A DNA stretch of 64,000 nucleotides from Acanthosoma haemorrhoidale. Lineage: Eukaryota; Arthropoda; Insecta; Hemiptera; Acanthosomatidae. The position numbers and the translations under genes were made by a program. Shown here piece by piece: positions 1-13,212 of the stretch. The notes below the pieces were generated by a model, which saw nothing but the letters and a program-made list of their open reading frames with translations, had not been told where the DNA came from and did no database searches. The stretch's first letter is position 1. Every line of letters begins with the position of its first letter. Location: the NCBI GenBank assembly GCA_930367205.1, contig OV884012.1, positions 31,096,796-31,160,795 of the forward strand, in the 5' to 3' direction.

Positions 1-1469
1 ATATTTAAAGTTTCATATTGAGTGAATCGTTTTTACCCGTTCCATCTTGTAGAACATACCCTGAGAAAAACAGGTCGCCTCACAGAATGGATGTAGTGGC
101 TATTCTTTAGCTGGAATCAGCGGCCCATATATTTTCGGTTATTAGTAAATTAATGAGGTCCATTCTTCTACATAATGAAAGACTTTTCAAATTTGAATAT
201 TTTTTTGTTTTTAATATGGACAAATACTTCACGAGAAATTGAAATCTGTATATAGTTGTGCTTTTTTGTTTGAACTATAATATTTATAATACAGGTTAGA
301 AACTTAGAACACATATATTTCATAGACCATAGACCATAGACCATAGAGGTGAACCGAGAGCGTGACACATATTCAACATCCTCTGTTTTATTTAATTTTT
401 AATCGATTTCATTATTGTGTTTAAAATTCTTACCATGTAAGATAAATTGATAAAGTGCTTGTATATGTCTCGTAGAAATTTAATTGACATTTTCATGTTT
501 TGAGTGATCCTGTAATTAAACTTAGGGGTATAGTGTTGAATATTCATTCTTGAATAGTTCATGGTTTTGGCGTTAGAGATGGCACATCTATTGAAGGCTA
601 AGGTAAAAATTTAAATTAATGTTGGTGGCATTCATTAACGACGCTCTCTGAACTTTGTTCGTTCATTGTCTTCGTTCCAAAAAAGCGCCCTCATGTGGTG
701 CAGTTATTAGGGAAAGCCCCCCGCATGATTTAAAAAAAGTCTTGGGGGTGGGTAGTCAATATTTCTTTCATTTGCAGCTCCATAAATTTGGGGTGGGTTG
801 CTCCCACCACCATAGCTCTTCATTCCTGTACATGATAGTGCAAAACCCTGAAAAAAATTTTTTTTTTTCGTCCATGCACTGTGAGCCCGACGTCAGTATA
901 ATTTATGTGTCCAACAGACATCGATACCCTGAGAAAATAATCTTGTAAAGTAGGATAAGCCGACCTCTTTGGTATTGGACGTTATAATGAGAATTACTGT
1001 AATAAATTATGTGGAGTCATAATATCGAAATGTTCCAACCACTTGGTGTGATTTTGTGTACAGTTACCAGACAGATCGGAAGATACTGGCTGCATGCGTT
1101 TATTAAATAGAAAATTTTACAAAAATTTTACTAGCGGAAATATTTACTCAGTAAAACAATTTCATTTCCCCCCATCTTCAAGTACAAGTTCACTACTCAG
1201 CCATAAAAATAATTAGAATGAAGATACATAGCCTGTGAGTTAAATCAGTTATTCGATCATTTTTCTAAATGCGTTCAGCATTTCCTGAGTTCACCTCACA
1301 CAAAAAAACAGATTAAGACTCCTTGCTCAGTGTTGCTCATGTATTAGTTGTTTCCAATCTTCTATTAGGAAGGACAATTAATAAATCATTTATTTACTAG
1401 TAATGGTACCGTAGTCAATCATCAGATCGATGCGTGTCTGAAATGATTCGCCTCGTCATTGAGTCGAGA
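1..1469. other. AT-rich stretch, no recognisable gene
   Basis: Nothing here can be assigned. A 97-codon open frame at 655-948 (plus) has low-complexity runs, including a poly-T/phenylalanine stretch, and no motif I know. The only structured item is the small tandem repeat listed at 321-347. Confidence 0.5.
321..347. repeat. Short tandem repeat, 7-bp unit
   Basis: The unit AGACCAT is repeated about three and a half times without interruption. It is a simple minisatellite-like run with no visible coding or regulatory role. Confidence 0.85.
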
Positions 1470-1914
1470 GTCATTGAGTTTCCCGTTCATCAAATTCATT
1501 TGATATCACTATTTCGACTCCATGTTCCTCCTTAGCATTAAAGCGCCACTTGTATTCACCAACTAGTCGTCGGCCTTCTCTTCCCATGTTGTTTTAATAG
1601 TTTTAGTAAAATCATTATGCTCATGAAATATCCCTTGTAAGTTTGGCAAGCTGTGTCCCCTTCTTCCTGAGATTTAATGGCTCCTCTGGTCAGGTTCCGA
1701 CAAACTATAATTGGATATATTTCGATTGTTGTCCTGGCTGACAAAGCGACGATTTCGCCTTATGGTAAATCCGTTCTTGAACCGTGAATGTCGATGGAAA
1801 TCCGCCCAGTTCAACAGCAGACGTGACCCGAACGATATAATGTGAAAACATGAGTAATATTTTCTGACGTGGCTCAATAAATGATTTTTCTCTGCCGTAT
1901 CTCCTGATGTGCAA
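1470..1914 (-). pseudogene. Helitron replicase (Rep-helicase) fragment, degenerate
   Basis: On the minus strand, two frames together read like the region just before the Rep catalytic domain of animal Helitron proteins. The first (about 1806-1705) contains GGFPSTFTVQERIYHKAKS, close to the family pattern of a GG..P.F.VQG..YH block followed by a QP/QQ stretch and a Y(I/F)QLYFVG-like block. The second (about 1567-1474) reads GEYKWRFNA, then EIVISNEFDERETQ, matching the family's GEHERRFNAP...EVAI.I..EEFD.RDI block. Stops and a frameshift separate the two, so it is dead. Neither the Rep HxH motif nor any helicase motif is present, and no 5'-TC or 3'-CTRR end could be placed. The frames are too long and too ordered for chance, but the call rests on recalled family patterns. 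Confidence 0.65.
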
Positions 1915-1924
1915 TTCAAAAGTT

Positions 1925-2759
1925 TTTGAGTTGGTTACACCACCTCGATTTTTATTCTTTCAGCTCAATCGTTTTCGGACTGTTTTCACATACTAAGAAG
2001 CCTGTAGGCGTTAAATGGCAAGATTTCAGTTATCAATTGCCAGTTAAGAAAGAAAGCTATCCCAGAAATTTCGTTTGCATTATAATAACATTTATTCCAT
2101 CATACTAACAAGTATACTAACTTATATATTTGTGAACGAAACTGTTATTCAAATAGCGGCCTGAACATGAATATCTCTAGTTGGATCTCTTTGTATAAAG
2201 GAGGTTAGTTGTTCAATAATCATATCCCTCGTGTTGAAGGTTTGCCCAGCCGAATTAGAAGTTTTGAGTAAAGACAAGATATGGATGATGGGAACTCTTG
2301 TACGATGAATGTGCGTTATTCAATTCATGTAATGAATGAAAGTTTCGTCCCACAATCGTAGAGAGAGTGTCATTCACACATACGGATGAGGCAGGCAGCG
2401 TAAGTTGGGGCCATTCAGCCTGACATAAATGAAACTTGTTGCATTGCAGATGACAGTTGGAACCCCTGTTTATTCAAAAACTGACGATCGCAGGCAAGAG
2501 GAACCTGTCACAAAGTAAGCTTTCAGGGCTAGTTGGTATTCACCAACTATGGTATTCATACAGAGCATATCCTGGTTACAATAATTACAAACGATGATTG
2601 GTCATTATATAGAGTTTAATATAAGTATACAAATGGTATATCATTCAATGCAGGTATAAGAATCATTCAAACTTCTCAATTACCTCGATTCCTTCCTTTT
2701 TAATATCAGATTTCAACAATCTTTATCTTCCAGTCAGTATAATTTTAAAAAATCTTTTT
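1925..2759. other. No recognisable feature
   Basis: AT-rich intergenic-type sequence. A 60-codon frame at 1926-2108 has no recognisable content. Confidence 0.5.
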
Positions 2760-2771
2760 AATTAGTAAACA

Positions 2772-3047
2772 GTCCTGAGCGTCTGTGACTCTCGCGCTCT
2801 TGGTCAGCCTCCACTGGCTAGCATCCGGCGACGCGGCTGACGGAGGAGCGTGGGGGACTTCCCAAGACTCCGCTTTCTCTTCGCATGTGGATTTGGGAGG
2901 TCTCTGGGCTGTCTGTAAATATTGTGTGAATGAGCGAGTGAATGATGAACTGTAAATATGGTATGAATGAGAGCATTTATCTTATTACTTATTGCCTTAT
3001 AAAAGGCAGATTGTAATTATAGCACAATAAAGGAGTATATCAATATC
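2772..3047 (+). mobile_element. Family A non-LTR retrotransposon, 5'-truncated 3' tail with 12-bp TSD
   Basis: This 276-bp segment is flanked by the perfect 12-bp direct repeat AATTAGTAAACA at 2760-2771 and 3048-3059, the mark of target-primed reverse transcription. Internally it has the family A tail: GTCCTGAGCGTCTGTG, then CTGGGCTGT, then GAATGAGCGAGTGAATGATG, then AAAAGGCAGATTGTAATT, ending at an AATAAAG-type tail. The same tail follows an RT coding end at 38 kb, which identifies the parent as a Jockey-like element rather than a SINE. It has no coding capacity. Confidence 0.9.
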
Positions 3048-3059
3048 AATTAGTAAACA

Positions 3060-5435
3060 TGGTAGAGCAACTGAACCTTGAGAGAAATAGAACCTTGAAA
3101 CAATATAAATAGAAAAACATTTCAAAATGATTGCATTTTTTTAAAAAGTTTATGTTATGACATACTCGTGACTATTTTACTAGGTACGTACGTACTTTCC
3201 TAAAGCTTAGAATAATATATTATTGAGATCAACAATAAATAAGTACAATAACACAATGAGTAATTTGCAAAATGAAAAAAAGAAAGGCAAAGAAAGCTGG
3301 TTATTATTTCGTGATCGCTCTTGGGACAACAACAAAGCACTTTATTTTATGCCATCTGAAGCTTTTTGCGAGTACAAAAGCACTAAATGGATGCTGTTAA
3401 AGCGAAATGAGGTGCCAGCGAGGCAGGAGCCAAGCGTCAACTACATCTGAGAAAGCCCGATGTGGTTTACATATAAATTGTAAGTTCTGTTGCGTCCATC
3501 AAGTATGTGGGACTAAGGAGAGGTGTCTACAGTGACAAAGAGCTTCAGGTAGACATTCACTAAAAACTATTTGCAAGTATGTACTCGCTTACAAATTGTC
3601 GTCAGCTTCTTTTTTACTTTCAGGATTCTTTTGAGAGTATTTTGTTTTTGAGTACTACTTCTTGCCCGTGGTTTTAATAGTGTATATTTAAGGTTCGGAC
3701 ACATTTTTTTTCTAAAGAAAGATTATTTCTTAAATAATTACTAAAGTTAATCATTCAAAAGATCTTTTTCTGAGTAGAGTGTGCAATTTGTCAAAATTTT
3801 TGTTTCGTTTTTTACACTATAATTAACTGTATGAGTGGAAGGAAAGTATGGATAAGTTTTTAAAACACAATTAATAATGCTCTACAAGCAAATTTTAATT
3901 GTGTAATTTTTTAAGTAAAGCTGTAAATAAATAAAAAATAAAGGGTCTTTAATGAATTAATTAATTATAATAAAGCAGTATTATACTATTTCTCTAAAAT
4001 AACGAATAAGGTTTCGAAATTAATGCTCTCGATGTCATCTATTTGAACTAAATTATCAACTGTAGTTTGAACGTTCACGAAAACCCAAAACTTACCTAAA
4101 GAATAATTTTTTTAAGCTACATAGCTACAAAAACACAAAGTTACTGCTCTGTGCATGTATTCAGTGTGAAGCCTTAGAATATTTTTCCCGGTCCCTAAAG
4201 TTGCATTAGGCTAACAGAAGGGTATTTTAGGGTGCAGCTCCTGTCTGCATGAAATTATATTACCATGTTTTTATAACCGAAGTTATATTGTTTTAGTCCG
4301 CTGCTACGAGAATGTTACAGTTTAAACAGGGCGCATCCCCTTTTATTAGTTAAATTAAAACAAAACCCGTCTAACGTACTAAACATTAGTTCATTCTGTA
4401 CTAGCAATTTTAGGCAATTTTTCCCAATCACCAACCACGAAGTGTTATTGTATTTATTTTGTCGAATCGATCTGACATTAATACCACAGATCAAGCGAGA
4501 AAACATGTTGGGAGAAAAAAACTAGTAAAATAGTGTTTAGGCGTTTTATTAAGTCAATTATAGATTTTTTTTAATTGCTCATGATTCGTGTAACATTTTA
4601 AGTATGTAAGAAATACATTATAAAACAAATCAACATGGCCAGCCCACTTTTCTTTGAGTAATAAGTGAAAATAGCTCCATTATTAGGGATCTCATTAAAC
4701 GATAAGGGATTGTTAAAAAAATCTTTCTCCTGGGTTCCATAGTCAAGTCACATGCCCATAAAATTCATTATTTTCTGGTGTATTCATCCAGTTGCATCAA
4801 TATCAAATGCGTGCTAAATGTAGCTGGAAAAGTAAAAAACATATAAAATAATAGATATTCATTATATTTTCATTAGCCTGATTAATATTCTCATAAGAAC
4901 ACATATCAAAATAGCTGGTTCGTCAGACTAATATTTACAACCGTGCTAATGGTAACACATTTTCCTTTTTAGCTCTTCTCAGCGGTATACTTATTTTCCT
5001 TTTCGGTGTATTGAAGCTTTCAAGTTTTGAGGAGCTTGTTCTTTTTTTCTGAAGAAGAATGAGTAAAATCTTAGAAGAAGAAGTAGAAAAAAGAGGAAAT
5101 GTTTGACGTATATACAATAAGAGATAATATATGAATGTATGATGGCATATGAATTATTACAAATAATAATAAGTTATATGTTGTTTTGTTTTTACATAAT
5201 CTTCTTTAAACTGTATTAATATTTTCTTTTCTTGTTTCAGGTAAGTCAAACAAAATCATTTCCGTGGGAAGTTCTTTTAGTACAGGTATTTTACTAGCTC
5301 AATAAAAAAAAAAATCCTTTTGTTCTCGTCCTCCTGTATTTACTTAACCTTTCCGTTTCTCTTGAAACGGAATAACATGGTGTAAAATGTCATTTACTAT
5401 TAAGCAAATATGGTCACATATGTGCCAAAACTATT
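3060..5435. other. No recognisable gene
   Basis: AT-rich, with many homopolymer runs. A 75-codon frame at 3223-3450 is lysine- and asparagine-rich with no motif. No repeat shared with the rest of the window was found by eye. Confidence 0.5.
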
Positions 5436-5635
5436 GTGTTACGATATAAAAATAGCATATCTCTGACCTTTACACTCGGTCTTCCTTGCCGCTCCTCTAC
5501 TCGCTGGAATTCTCTAACTCCTAATATCCCTAATAATAATATGCTTCATCCTTACGAACCTTCAAAACCCCAATGTTCCAACAACTCACGATTTAATGTA
5601 TGTTTGGCTCGCGCCTTCCTTTGTTTTTAGTAGTG
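5436..5635 (+). pseudogene. Possible C-terminus of a non-LTR retrotransposon ORF2
   Basis: The frame reads STRWNSLTPNIPNNNML, and after a one-base shift SSLRTFKTPM. This resembles the '(R/L)WNSLP..IR......TFK..L' ending common to CR1/Jockey/I-type ORF2 proteins. Only this short ending is visible, with no RT core upstream, so chance similarity is possible. Confidence 0.3.
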
Positions 5636-8600
5636 TACATTTAGCCGTACGTTATTTTGTATATAAATGTCAGTTAAAAGGTTTTTATTTAATGTTGCAT
5701 TGTATTTTACTAATTTCTTCATATCTTTTTTATATGCCGATCCATATATTACTTTCTTTACTGAATGCGGTTAAACAATCTTTTATTTAATTTTGATATT
5801 ACTTTTTTTTCTTATAGAGGTTTATATTTTATTTTCTATTGCTGTTTTTCTTTATTTTTACTTGCCAGAAATGAATTTGTTAGCTGTACGTCATTTTGAT
5901 TCATAGGTGTCACTGTCCCGAAATTTTTCAATTCTATTTAGCCGTTATTTTTCAATAATTATTGTTAAACTATAGTTGTAACTAGCTAGCGAAATGGGTT
6001 TCATCCTCTTTCCACCGAGTAGATGAACAGATATAAAAGAGAAGAGGGCTAATGGAAATGTTTTAATGTCAGCTTGAACTGTCAAGGATTTAGGCTGTTA
6101 GTGGGATTGGAAATGATTTGTCTAATTGCTGGTTAGCGTGTGATGCACTCCTCCCCTGTAGTTATTACACGATAAAAATTCATTTGTAGCCTCGTGATTA
6201 CCATAATAATTCATTTTGAACCACTGACGATTCTTTATTATACATTACGAATTGTTTCCACGAAAAAAAAATCATAATTATTTTAAAACTATAATATAAT
6301 GATGATTCAGTAATAATCCAGCTCATGTTTTCCGAATAAAAAATGTGTTTCAGAGAAATTCTATTCTTGATTTCTTATCCAGCTGCCCTAATAACAGACT
6401 TTCGATTTTCATCAATAGGGCCTGTCAAGAAGTTTTTTAACAAACTTGTTCAAGGGATATCTAAGTAAAAACAAGTGTAAATGCTTATTGCAATAACTTC
6501 TAAAGCTGGAAATAATAATATAATTAAAAAAAAATCCAGTGTATTGTAACACAGATAATTGATTCGTTGAACTAATATAACAACAGCTTGATTAACACCG
6601 ACATCGCAATTTATCATCTTGCAATCATTGGCCGATGATAGCACCGTCCAATATTAAATACTATTACCAATAGTGTCGTATAATTAGTTTGATAATATAA
6701 TCAAAGGAATTTGAAGCTTTTTAATTACCTGGCGATTAATTAATTAAATACATTATAAAACATTTTTGGACCTAATAATGCGATTTTATGGTCAGTTTTA
6801 TGGCTTTTTGTACTTATAACCTACTAAATTATTTAACCATATTTACCCAAATTACCAGTAACCATATTTTTCCTCCATGTCTTCCTCTGCTGGCCACTAT
6901 TGCACTTATTACTCAATGTTTCATTTTTTAATGATATTTCCCCATGAGAATGACTAAGCTTTATGGCTTTTAATAAAACTGGTGAGATATTCTCACATTC
7001 ATAACTTAAAGTCGAATATTAACGTCATAGCGAGGATGTTGAGAACCTCCAAGTAGGCTAGAGTAATGGAATAAATAAGCCGTGCTTCCTAGTGTGAGCT
7101 CCAGCTATTTCCAGAGGTTCCTTGCAGAAACGAGAAATGTCCTATATTTCTTCTTTTTGAGAAAACCTATATTAATTTTAAATTTGTCGAGACAACATGG
7201 TCTTAACTCTGATTCTCCTATTGGTCCTCATGCCTATAATATCAGTATTTAGGACCAGTATGCCTGAAAAGTGGGGCTTGGGTTCCAGTCGGCTATGCGT
7301 TGCTTATGCTCTCGAACTCATGGCCTTTCGACTAAGGAAAATTTGACATTTCCTGATTATTTCGTGAAATCAAATTTTCAGGGTCAGCATTATTAGTTGG
7401 CGTTTCATCCTTATAAAAACTGATTTTATAGGACTGATTACGTGGTGGACGTATAAGCAGTAGAATACGAATGCCCCTATCATAAAAAGTAGATCAGTGG
7501 AAAAAAAGCAGTAAAGTGTATAATAAAAATAGAGATGCAGATCTCTGAATTAAAATTTATTTCCTGGAGTAAACATAGGAATCGTTTTCCTGCAGGAACT
7601 GCAAATGACGTTTTAAAAATATTTAAATGTCTCCGATCAGGTACACTTTATCTGAGCAATCCTGAATCGAACGCTATACTATCAATCAATTCAGTAACTT
7701 TGTGATCAATTTATTGAAATTAACTTCTAAACTCTTATTAACTATGGCAATCGAACCGTCCATACAAATCATAAATGAATAGACTGCTTAATAACTTAGT
7801 TTTCTCAATTCGGGAATTGCGTAGGACCAGTTCTTTTGTAACGCTTACAACTTATCAACAATAGCCGACTTTCTAGCATTTAGAATCCGTCTTAAGACAC
7901 TCCACAGCCATTTTTAGATCATATTTAACAGACTCTTATATTATTAAAGTATTTAGAATCATCTGTACACATTTTGTACAAGATTTGTCTAGATTCATTG
8001 GTGGACGAGTCCCGGGTGAGAACTATGTTTGCATGAGAAAAATATATTTATACAAAGTGCCGCGTGGTTAGAGAGGGGAAGCATAATACTGAGGCCGCCT
8101 CAAAAAACAATAGAGGACAAGGGCTCAACAGAAGCTGTTCCCTTTTGTGAACGGTCAGCAGCGATTTGGCTCCATCTTTACTTTGTGATACTGTATATAA
8201 AACTTGCCCCCCCCCCCTGTAAAGAAGAGGTTTTATTTTCAAGCAAAGTTCGAAACAATCATCTTTCGTTCACGTATAATGTGTACCGTTGCGATCCGGA
8301 AAATTGGAACTCAATCTGAAATTATAAAGATATATTCAACAATATTTTGAAATATCATGGGTTAAAATGTAATATCAGAAGTTTTCAAAAAAAATGAACA
8401 TGAAAAAATCGGTATCTCATTTACTTATGGTTTTTTCTTTGACTGTTAAGCTTTCTCGAATAAGAGCTCAAATGTTATTACAGATATGAATATCTAATAC
8501 ATCTCCAAGCTGAAAGATACAAGAAAGTTGGTAAAGCGAAAAGAAATTCGAATCTATTTTACAAAATAAGCTTTTGAAAGCTACCAATTTGTTGGCAAAT

Positions 8601-9038
8601 CGAACAACGTCCTAGGTTATTTTAACAGTTTTATTTTAAGAATCACTTTTTACCAATATCAGTTTCGTTTTTACCTCACAGTGCCATTCTGTTCAGGTCT
8701 GTGATTATTTCATTCAATCTAGAAAATATAGAAATACAATTTCATTTGAAGTCGTGACAACATGAAAAAAACTTCTATCTCCATAAAACATGATTGCTTT
8801 AGAATTAATTCATTTTTAAGTAATAACGAAATATACTTTCTATAATTTTTATAGAATAGTAGGATTTTAGTCCCGGTATACAATTTTTTTTTATTCCTCT
8901 TTTATCTCTAGGCTATAAAGTACCAGCATTTTAAAGTAGTTTCTTCTCAGCATACGTGGGTTGTTGTATTGTGTGAATGCAATTGCCAGTTAAAGTAAAT
9001 AAAAGAAAAACGAGCAATTCCACGCTAAAACCCCAAAC
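5636..9038. other. No recognisable gene; contains one poly-C run
   Basis: Mostly AT-rich sequence. At 8029-8319 (plus) there is a 96-codon frame of more balanced base composition, with a run of C around 8207-8218. It matches nothing I can name. An overlapping minus-strand frame (8048-8242) is also open, so the coding strand, if any, is undecided. Confidence 0.45.
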
Positions 9039-9043
9039 GGGTA

Positions 9044-9897
9044 TGTAGCGACCGCTAACTACATAAGATAAATCACCCAATACTCTATCGTATACATATT
9101 GTAAATTAATTTAAAACAAATTTAAATAACATTACCAAACCATAAATCATTGTAAATGTTGTAAACAATAAAGACGCAGCTGCAAGTCAATTAGTTATAG
9201 GAGCTGGGTCACCCGCTACCCGCAGCAGGTAGTAAAGCGACCCTGACCTAGGGCTGCCGAGAACAAAGAGTCACCGCATACTGAGCTGGCATTGGGTACA
9301 ATAAAACCGGAGATGATTTATACTTACGAAGCCAGCTGGGTATATAAGACCCAGGGTTTGGGCCTGTAAATCATTCTCCCAACGACTAGCTAACTGATGA
9401 CTTGCGGATGCACTGATGTTCAAGAACTTGGCCTTCTCATTTATGAAAACCTCTAGACCTCTCTCTTCCTAACTGCGCTATGTTGTAGTCCGGCCTGGTC
9501 AGACCCCACACTATCCTAGTGGTATTATCTTCCATCGCCTCGCTAAAACTAGCAACTCCTTGGGAGAGCCTTCTCCCTCGCGGTTGTCGTGGCCCTGCAG
9601 ATTTACCAAGTAGTGTCTCCCACGGCAATCCAGTCTGCCTCTCTCCGGTTCACACTTGCCTTTGGGATCAGATACCGAGTGTGAATTCGTGGTCATTCCA
9701 AGACCACACAAACTACCTTCACTACCTACCCTATTCCTCTTCTCCTGAACATAGTGCATTGTTGGGGCACATGCCTATCAAAAATGGAGTCAGATAGTAA
9801 GACCGTCATGAAACGATTGTCGAGGTCATAGCCTAATAAACCCTCACTTCGTCACCAGGGCTAGGGTAACTAGGCACCCCCTCGTGACGACCCGACA
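9044..9897 (+). mobile_element. Solo LTR of a retrotransposon, 5-bp TSD
   Basis: The element begins TGTAGCGACC and ends CGACCCGACA, the inverted TG...CA ends expected of an LTR. It is flanked by the perfect 5-bp direct repeat GGGTA at 9039-9043 and 9898-9902. At 854 bp it has no internal coding region, so it is a solo LTR left by LTR-LTR recombination. Its 3' part, with a TCCTGAACATAGTGCATTG block and a GTCACCAGGGCTAG block, recurs in the LTR at 33.5 kb. Its middle part, GGCCTTCTCATTTATGAAAA, recurs in the LTRs at 13.6-14.1 and 18.6-19.1 kb. A TATA-like TATATAAGACCC at about 9341-9352 could be the old LTR promoter. Confidence 0.9.
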
Positions 9898-9902
9898 GGG
9901 TA

Positions 9903-10835
9903 TACTTAAAACCTAAATTATAATATATTTTAAAAACGAACACTTTAATGTAATTAGTTTTTTGTCTAACTATAATAATAAAAATTCATAAGCATGGTGC
10001 TCGAAAAAGTTATCTTAAAGTGATATTTATTTTAGAGGCAAGCTATTTTTCATAATTGTGTCATTCGATGCTTCTCTAATGCTAAAAATAAAAGTAATGA
10101 ATTATACTGGAGGGTCCGTTTGACCTACACTAAATTGACTTTTTATTTATAATCTCTTTTATAATTTTAAACACAAAATGGTTTAGCCTTATATACTACC
10201 CTAGTAGTAGGATCCTTTTAACATTATCCCTTTGACCATCAAATTATCATTTCAAATTAGCTGTACGAGCTCAGCGTCAATAGAGGTATATGAGAGAGTA
10301 CAGAGACAGATATAGCCATCGGAATGTGAGCTAGGACCACAGATAGAGAGGACACAAGATAAGCGAGGGCCTTGACACCGTGACCATGACTCAGCTGAGG
10401 GGAGATAGTGGGACGGACATGTCAGAATGTACTGTCCAACTGGCGTAGCTTCCTAAAGCAATATCTCATGCGAATTTATTTCGGATTATCTCATCTACAC
10501 CAGAATAGAATAACTACCAGGCCAAGGGAACGTTAACCATTTCATTTTTTCACTTATTATTTCTGGGACCGAAAGTAGTGCTGTACTTGCAGGCAGGAAC
10601 CAAATCGTTATTTGGTGTGGATGTGCTAAAACAGCGGTCGCAGAAACTGCTCACTCCCATTGGGGTTCTAATCTTTGTACCCAGTCTAAATTTTTTATCA
10701 ATCAGTTTGTTAGCAGATCCTCGCTTCACATAGTGGCAGTTTGTAGCTAGTCAGCAAACTACAAAAAATCCAAAATAAGTTTCTTGAAACCAAGGTTGAC
10801 TTCAATAGTTGCGTTGCAGGACGAATCCAAACCTG
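9903..10835. other. No recognisable gene
   Basis: AT-rich flanks with a more GC-balanced patch at about 10260-10450. The patch has no open frame of note and no match elsewhere in the window. Confidence 0.45.
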
Positions 10836-10858
10836 ATATATATATATATATATATATA
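10836..10858. repeat. (AT)n microsatellite
   Basis: Eleven AT repeats lie directly against the 3' end of the minus-strand family A tail that starts at 10861, as is common where a retrotransposon tail has decayed into a simple repeat. Confidence 0.85.
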
Positions 10859-10860
10859 GA

Positions 10861-11117
10861 AACTTCTTTATTGTGATAAAATTACTGTCTGCCTTATTGG
10901 ACCATAAGTAATTGTGATAAACGTTCTCATTCATACCAAATTTACAATTTTCGTTCACTCACTCACTCGTACCGCATTTACAAACAACCCAGAGACCTCC
11001 CAAATTCACATGGTTGTGACCCCCCTCACATGCAAAAGAAGTAGTGGAGTCTTGGGAAGTCCCCAACGCTCCTTCACTGGATACAAGCTAGCGGAGGCTA
11101 ACCAAGAAATCGGTTAA
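10861..11117 (-). mobile_element. Family A non-LTR retrotransposon 3' tail
   Basis: Read on the minus strand this is the family A tail: a GCTAGCTTGTATCCAGTGA-type block, GGGGACTTCCCAAGACTCC, the ATGTGAATTTGGGAGGTCTC region, GAATGTGAGTGAGTGAACG-like repeats, and the final AATAAAG. It is 5'-truncated and non-coding. I found no convincing TSD. Confidence 0.8.
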
Positions 11118-13159
11118 TACACTAAAAATAAGATGCATTGACCTGCAAACTATCCTAAACTGTGCTCTAAGATTTATACCGCAGAGGATGGATGTGTTCA
11201 CCTAGGCTTCGTCTTTCCAGCCGTCGCGCCAAATTCCGTTCAAACAGCACATTTACGTGTTCTCGAAATCATATCAGTGATTGTATAAAATAAAAATATT
11301 TTTCTATAGTTTAGAAAGTTATTGCTGAAACTAGGTATACAAATAGTCATCATTCGTTCCTCTTTCTTAGTTCGTTATTGTTTTATTTGATAAAATTTAT
11401 TATTTTTCTTGCTGAAAATGAATAAATGAAACTTGGTCTAACGATGACTAAATAGATTCATTTTAGGTGAAAGGCATATTAAAACTGTTTTTATGCAGAT
11501 TTCATTTTTTTAGACTATTTCTCCTCATGTCCTTGGGTTTAAGCGTCCTTTTGTAGTCAAACTACGCTTCAGTCTGCATCTAACTACTTTTAATTTATGA
11601 ACCAATAATTAAAAAGTATACATTTACCTGTGGGATTTGAAGTCCTTTTGTGCCTCGGCCAAGAAGAAGAAAGGTGGTTTATTTATAGCCTATAACGCTC
11701 TTTGTTCCGGCAGTAGGAATACTAAGTACTGTATATATAACCATCTAGGTGGTTTAAATATGACCTGCTGAAATAGGAGCAAGTTAATTAATTTAACTTA
11801 CACAGTAGAATAAATTTTTAGACAATATTACTTCAGGGAAAGGGATCGGGTAAAAGTCCACGAGCTTTGCGTGTTCGTGTGTCATGTATTGAATTATAAG
11901 TGGTTCGATATCGTGAAGTTGTAGTAATTATATACTCAGGCACGATGTTTTTTACAACGCCTTTTGCTTTCATATCAATGCCCGTCTAAACTCACATAGA
12001 CTGCGAATCGCTCTCTACTGTAGAAGTAGATTAAATTAGTATATCCATGGATAGGTGTCCTCGATTTTTGCGAAATCAGCGGGTTAAACTTGAGAACGAA
12101 GTAAATACGATACTAGTTACAAAGTAAAGCCTCCCTATTCAGGTGGAAATGTCTTTGATCCAGTGAAGACCATCAAGATATTCGAGGAAGGATGAGAGCC
12201 AAATACATTATTTGGGTTTGAAAGATAACTTACAATAATGCAATTCATATCAATTTTGTTGATTATGTAATCACTTATTTTGTAAGAGAAAATGGTTTCC
12301 ATCAATATCTATGGTCGCATTAGTACCTTCAACTACATATCTAAATGCGGAGTAAGAGCTCTTTTCATCAAATTATAATTCTGAATAAGATTGCTCTTTG
12401 AGGCCGAATCTACCTCCGTCAAAGGATGAAGTTGTGTGTCTACGTATAGAGAACTCTACCTTTTATCACGTGATAGTAAAACCCTCTCACAGAGGGTATG
12501 ACTGACAGTAACATTTTTTTGAATATATTCATCCAAATTTGGCATGTGATAAAATAAATTATTAGTACTTCAGTTCATGCTAATTATGAAAGTAAGATTT
12601 GTTCTGCACTTAATCCTGCGACCTGATATCAATTCTTTTTTTTTTAATGAGTATGTCAACCGCAAGGGTCACTGACGCCCACATATGATAATTTTATTAT
12701 TTGGATTTTACGATTTGCTAATTATAATACCTTTAATTATTAGTTTAAAACACGAGAAATTTGTGAACACTTTTCAGGGGTTTCAATATATATTTGGGAG
12801 AATGAAGAGTCAGAAATAGCCGGATTGGGATGCATAATAGAAACACTGTTTTGAATAATTGGGATAACTATTTAATGAACTATAAACAGAAGCGTAGGAG
12901 AGCAAGAAGGCGTTCTCCCTCGACAAACGTCTGTATCAGTATTCACACCAGAATGAATGCACTGGGGCTTCCAAAAGATTATCTAACTCAGGGTACAACC
13001 AAAGGATGACGCGGTTTTCACGTGTTCTTGCATAACAGGTTCTGCAGATTGGTCCAGTCTGCCACGCCTACAAGGCCTTCCGTACAATGTGTCGCGTTTC
13101 TCCAACTCAGTAAAAGGAACCATCACTTCTTAATGTATACAAAATATTACCACTGTAGG
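11118..13159. other. No recognisable gene; one weak RT-like patch
   Basis: Mostly AT-rich. At about 11133-11280 (plus) a frame reading TILNCALRFI followed by arginine/proline-rich text faintly recalls the 'LQ...N.A.RFI' block near the end of some non-LTR RTs. It is too short to call. Confidence 0.35.
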
Positions 13160-13212
13160 CTGTTGTGCCAACGTCTACACCACAAAAAAATAGAAGTTGC
13201 CCTCTTCCTAGA
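13160..13212 (+). repeat. Short dispersed repeat shared with 51.04 kb
   Basis: About 46 bp starting GTTGTGCCAACGTCTACACC matches 51045-51095 (GTTGTACCAACGTCTTCACC) with about six mismatches. Both end in a CCCTCTTC block. The parent element is unknown. In the second copy it directly precedes the CT microsatellite. Confidence 0.6.

Noticed and set aside
8029..8319. 96-codon frame with balanced composition
   Set aside because: Both strands are open here and no motif is recognised. Without a search it cannot be called a gene.
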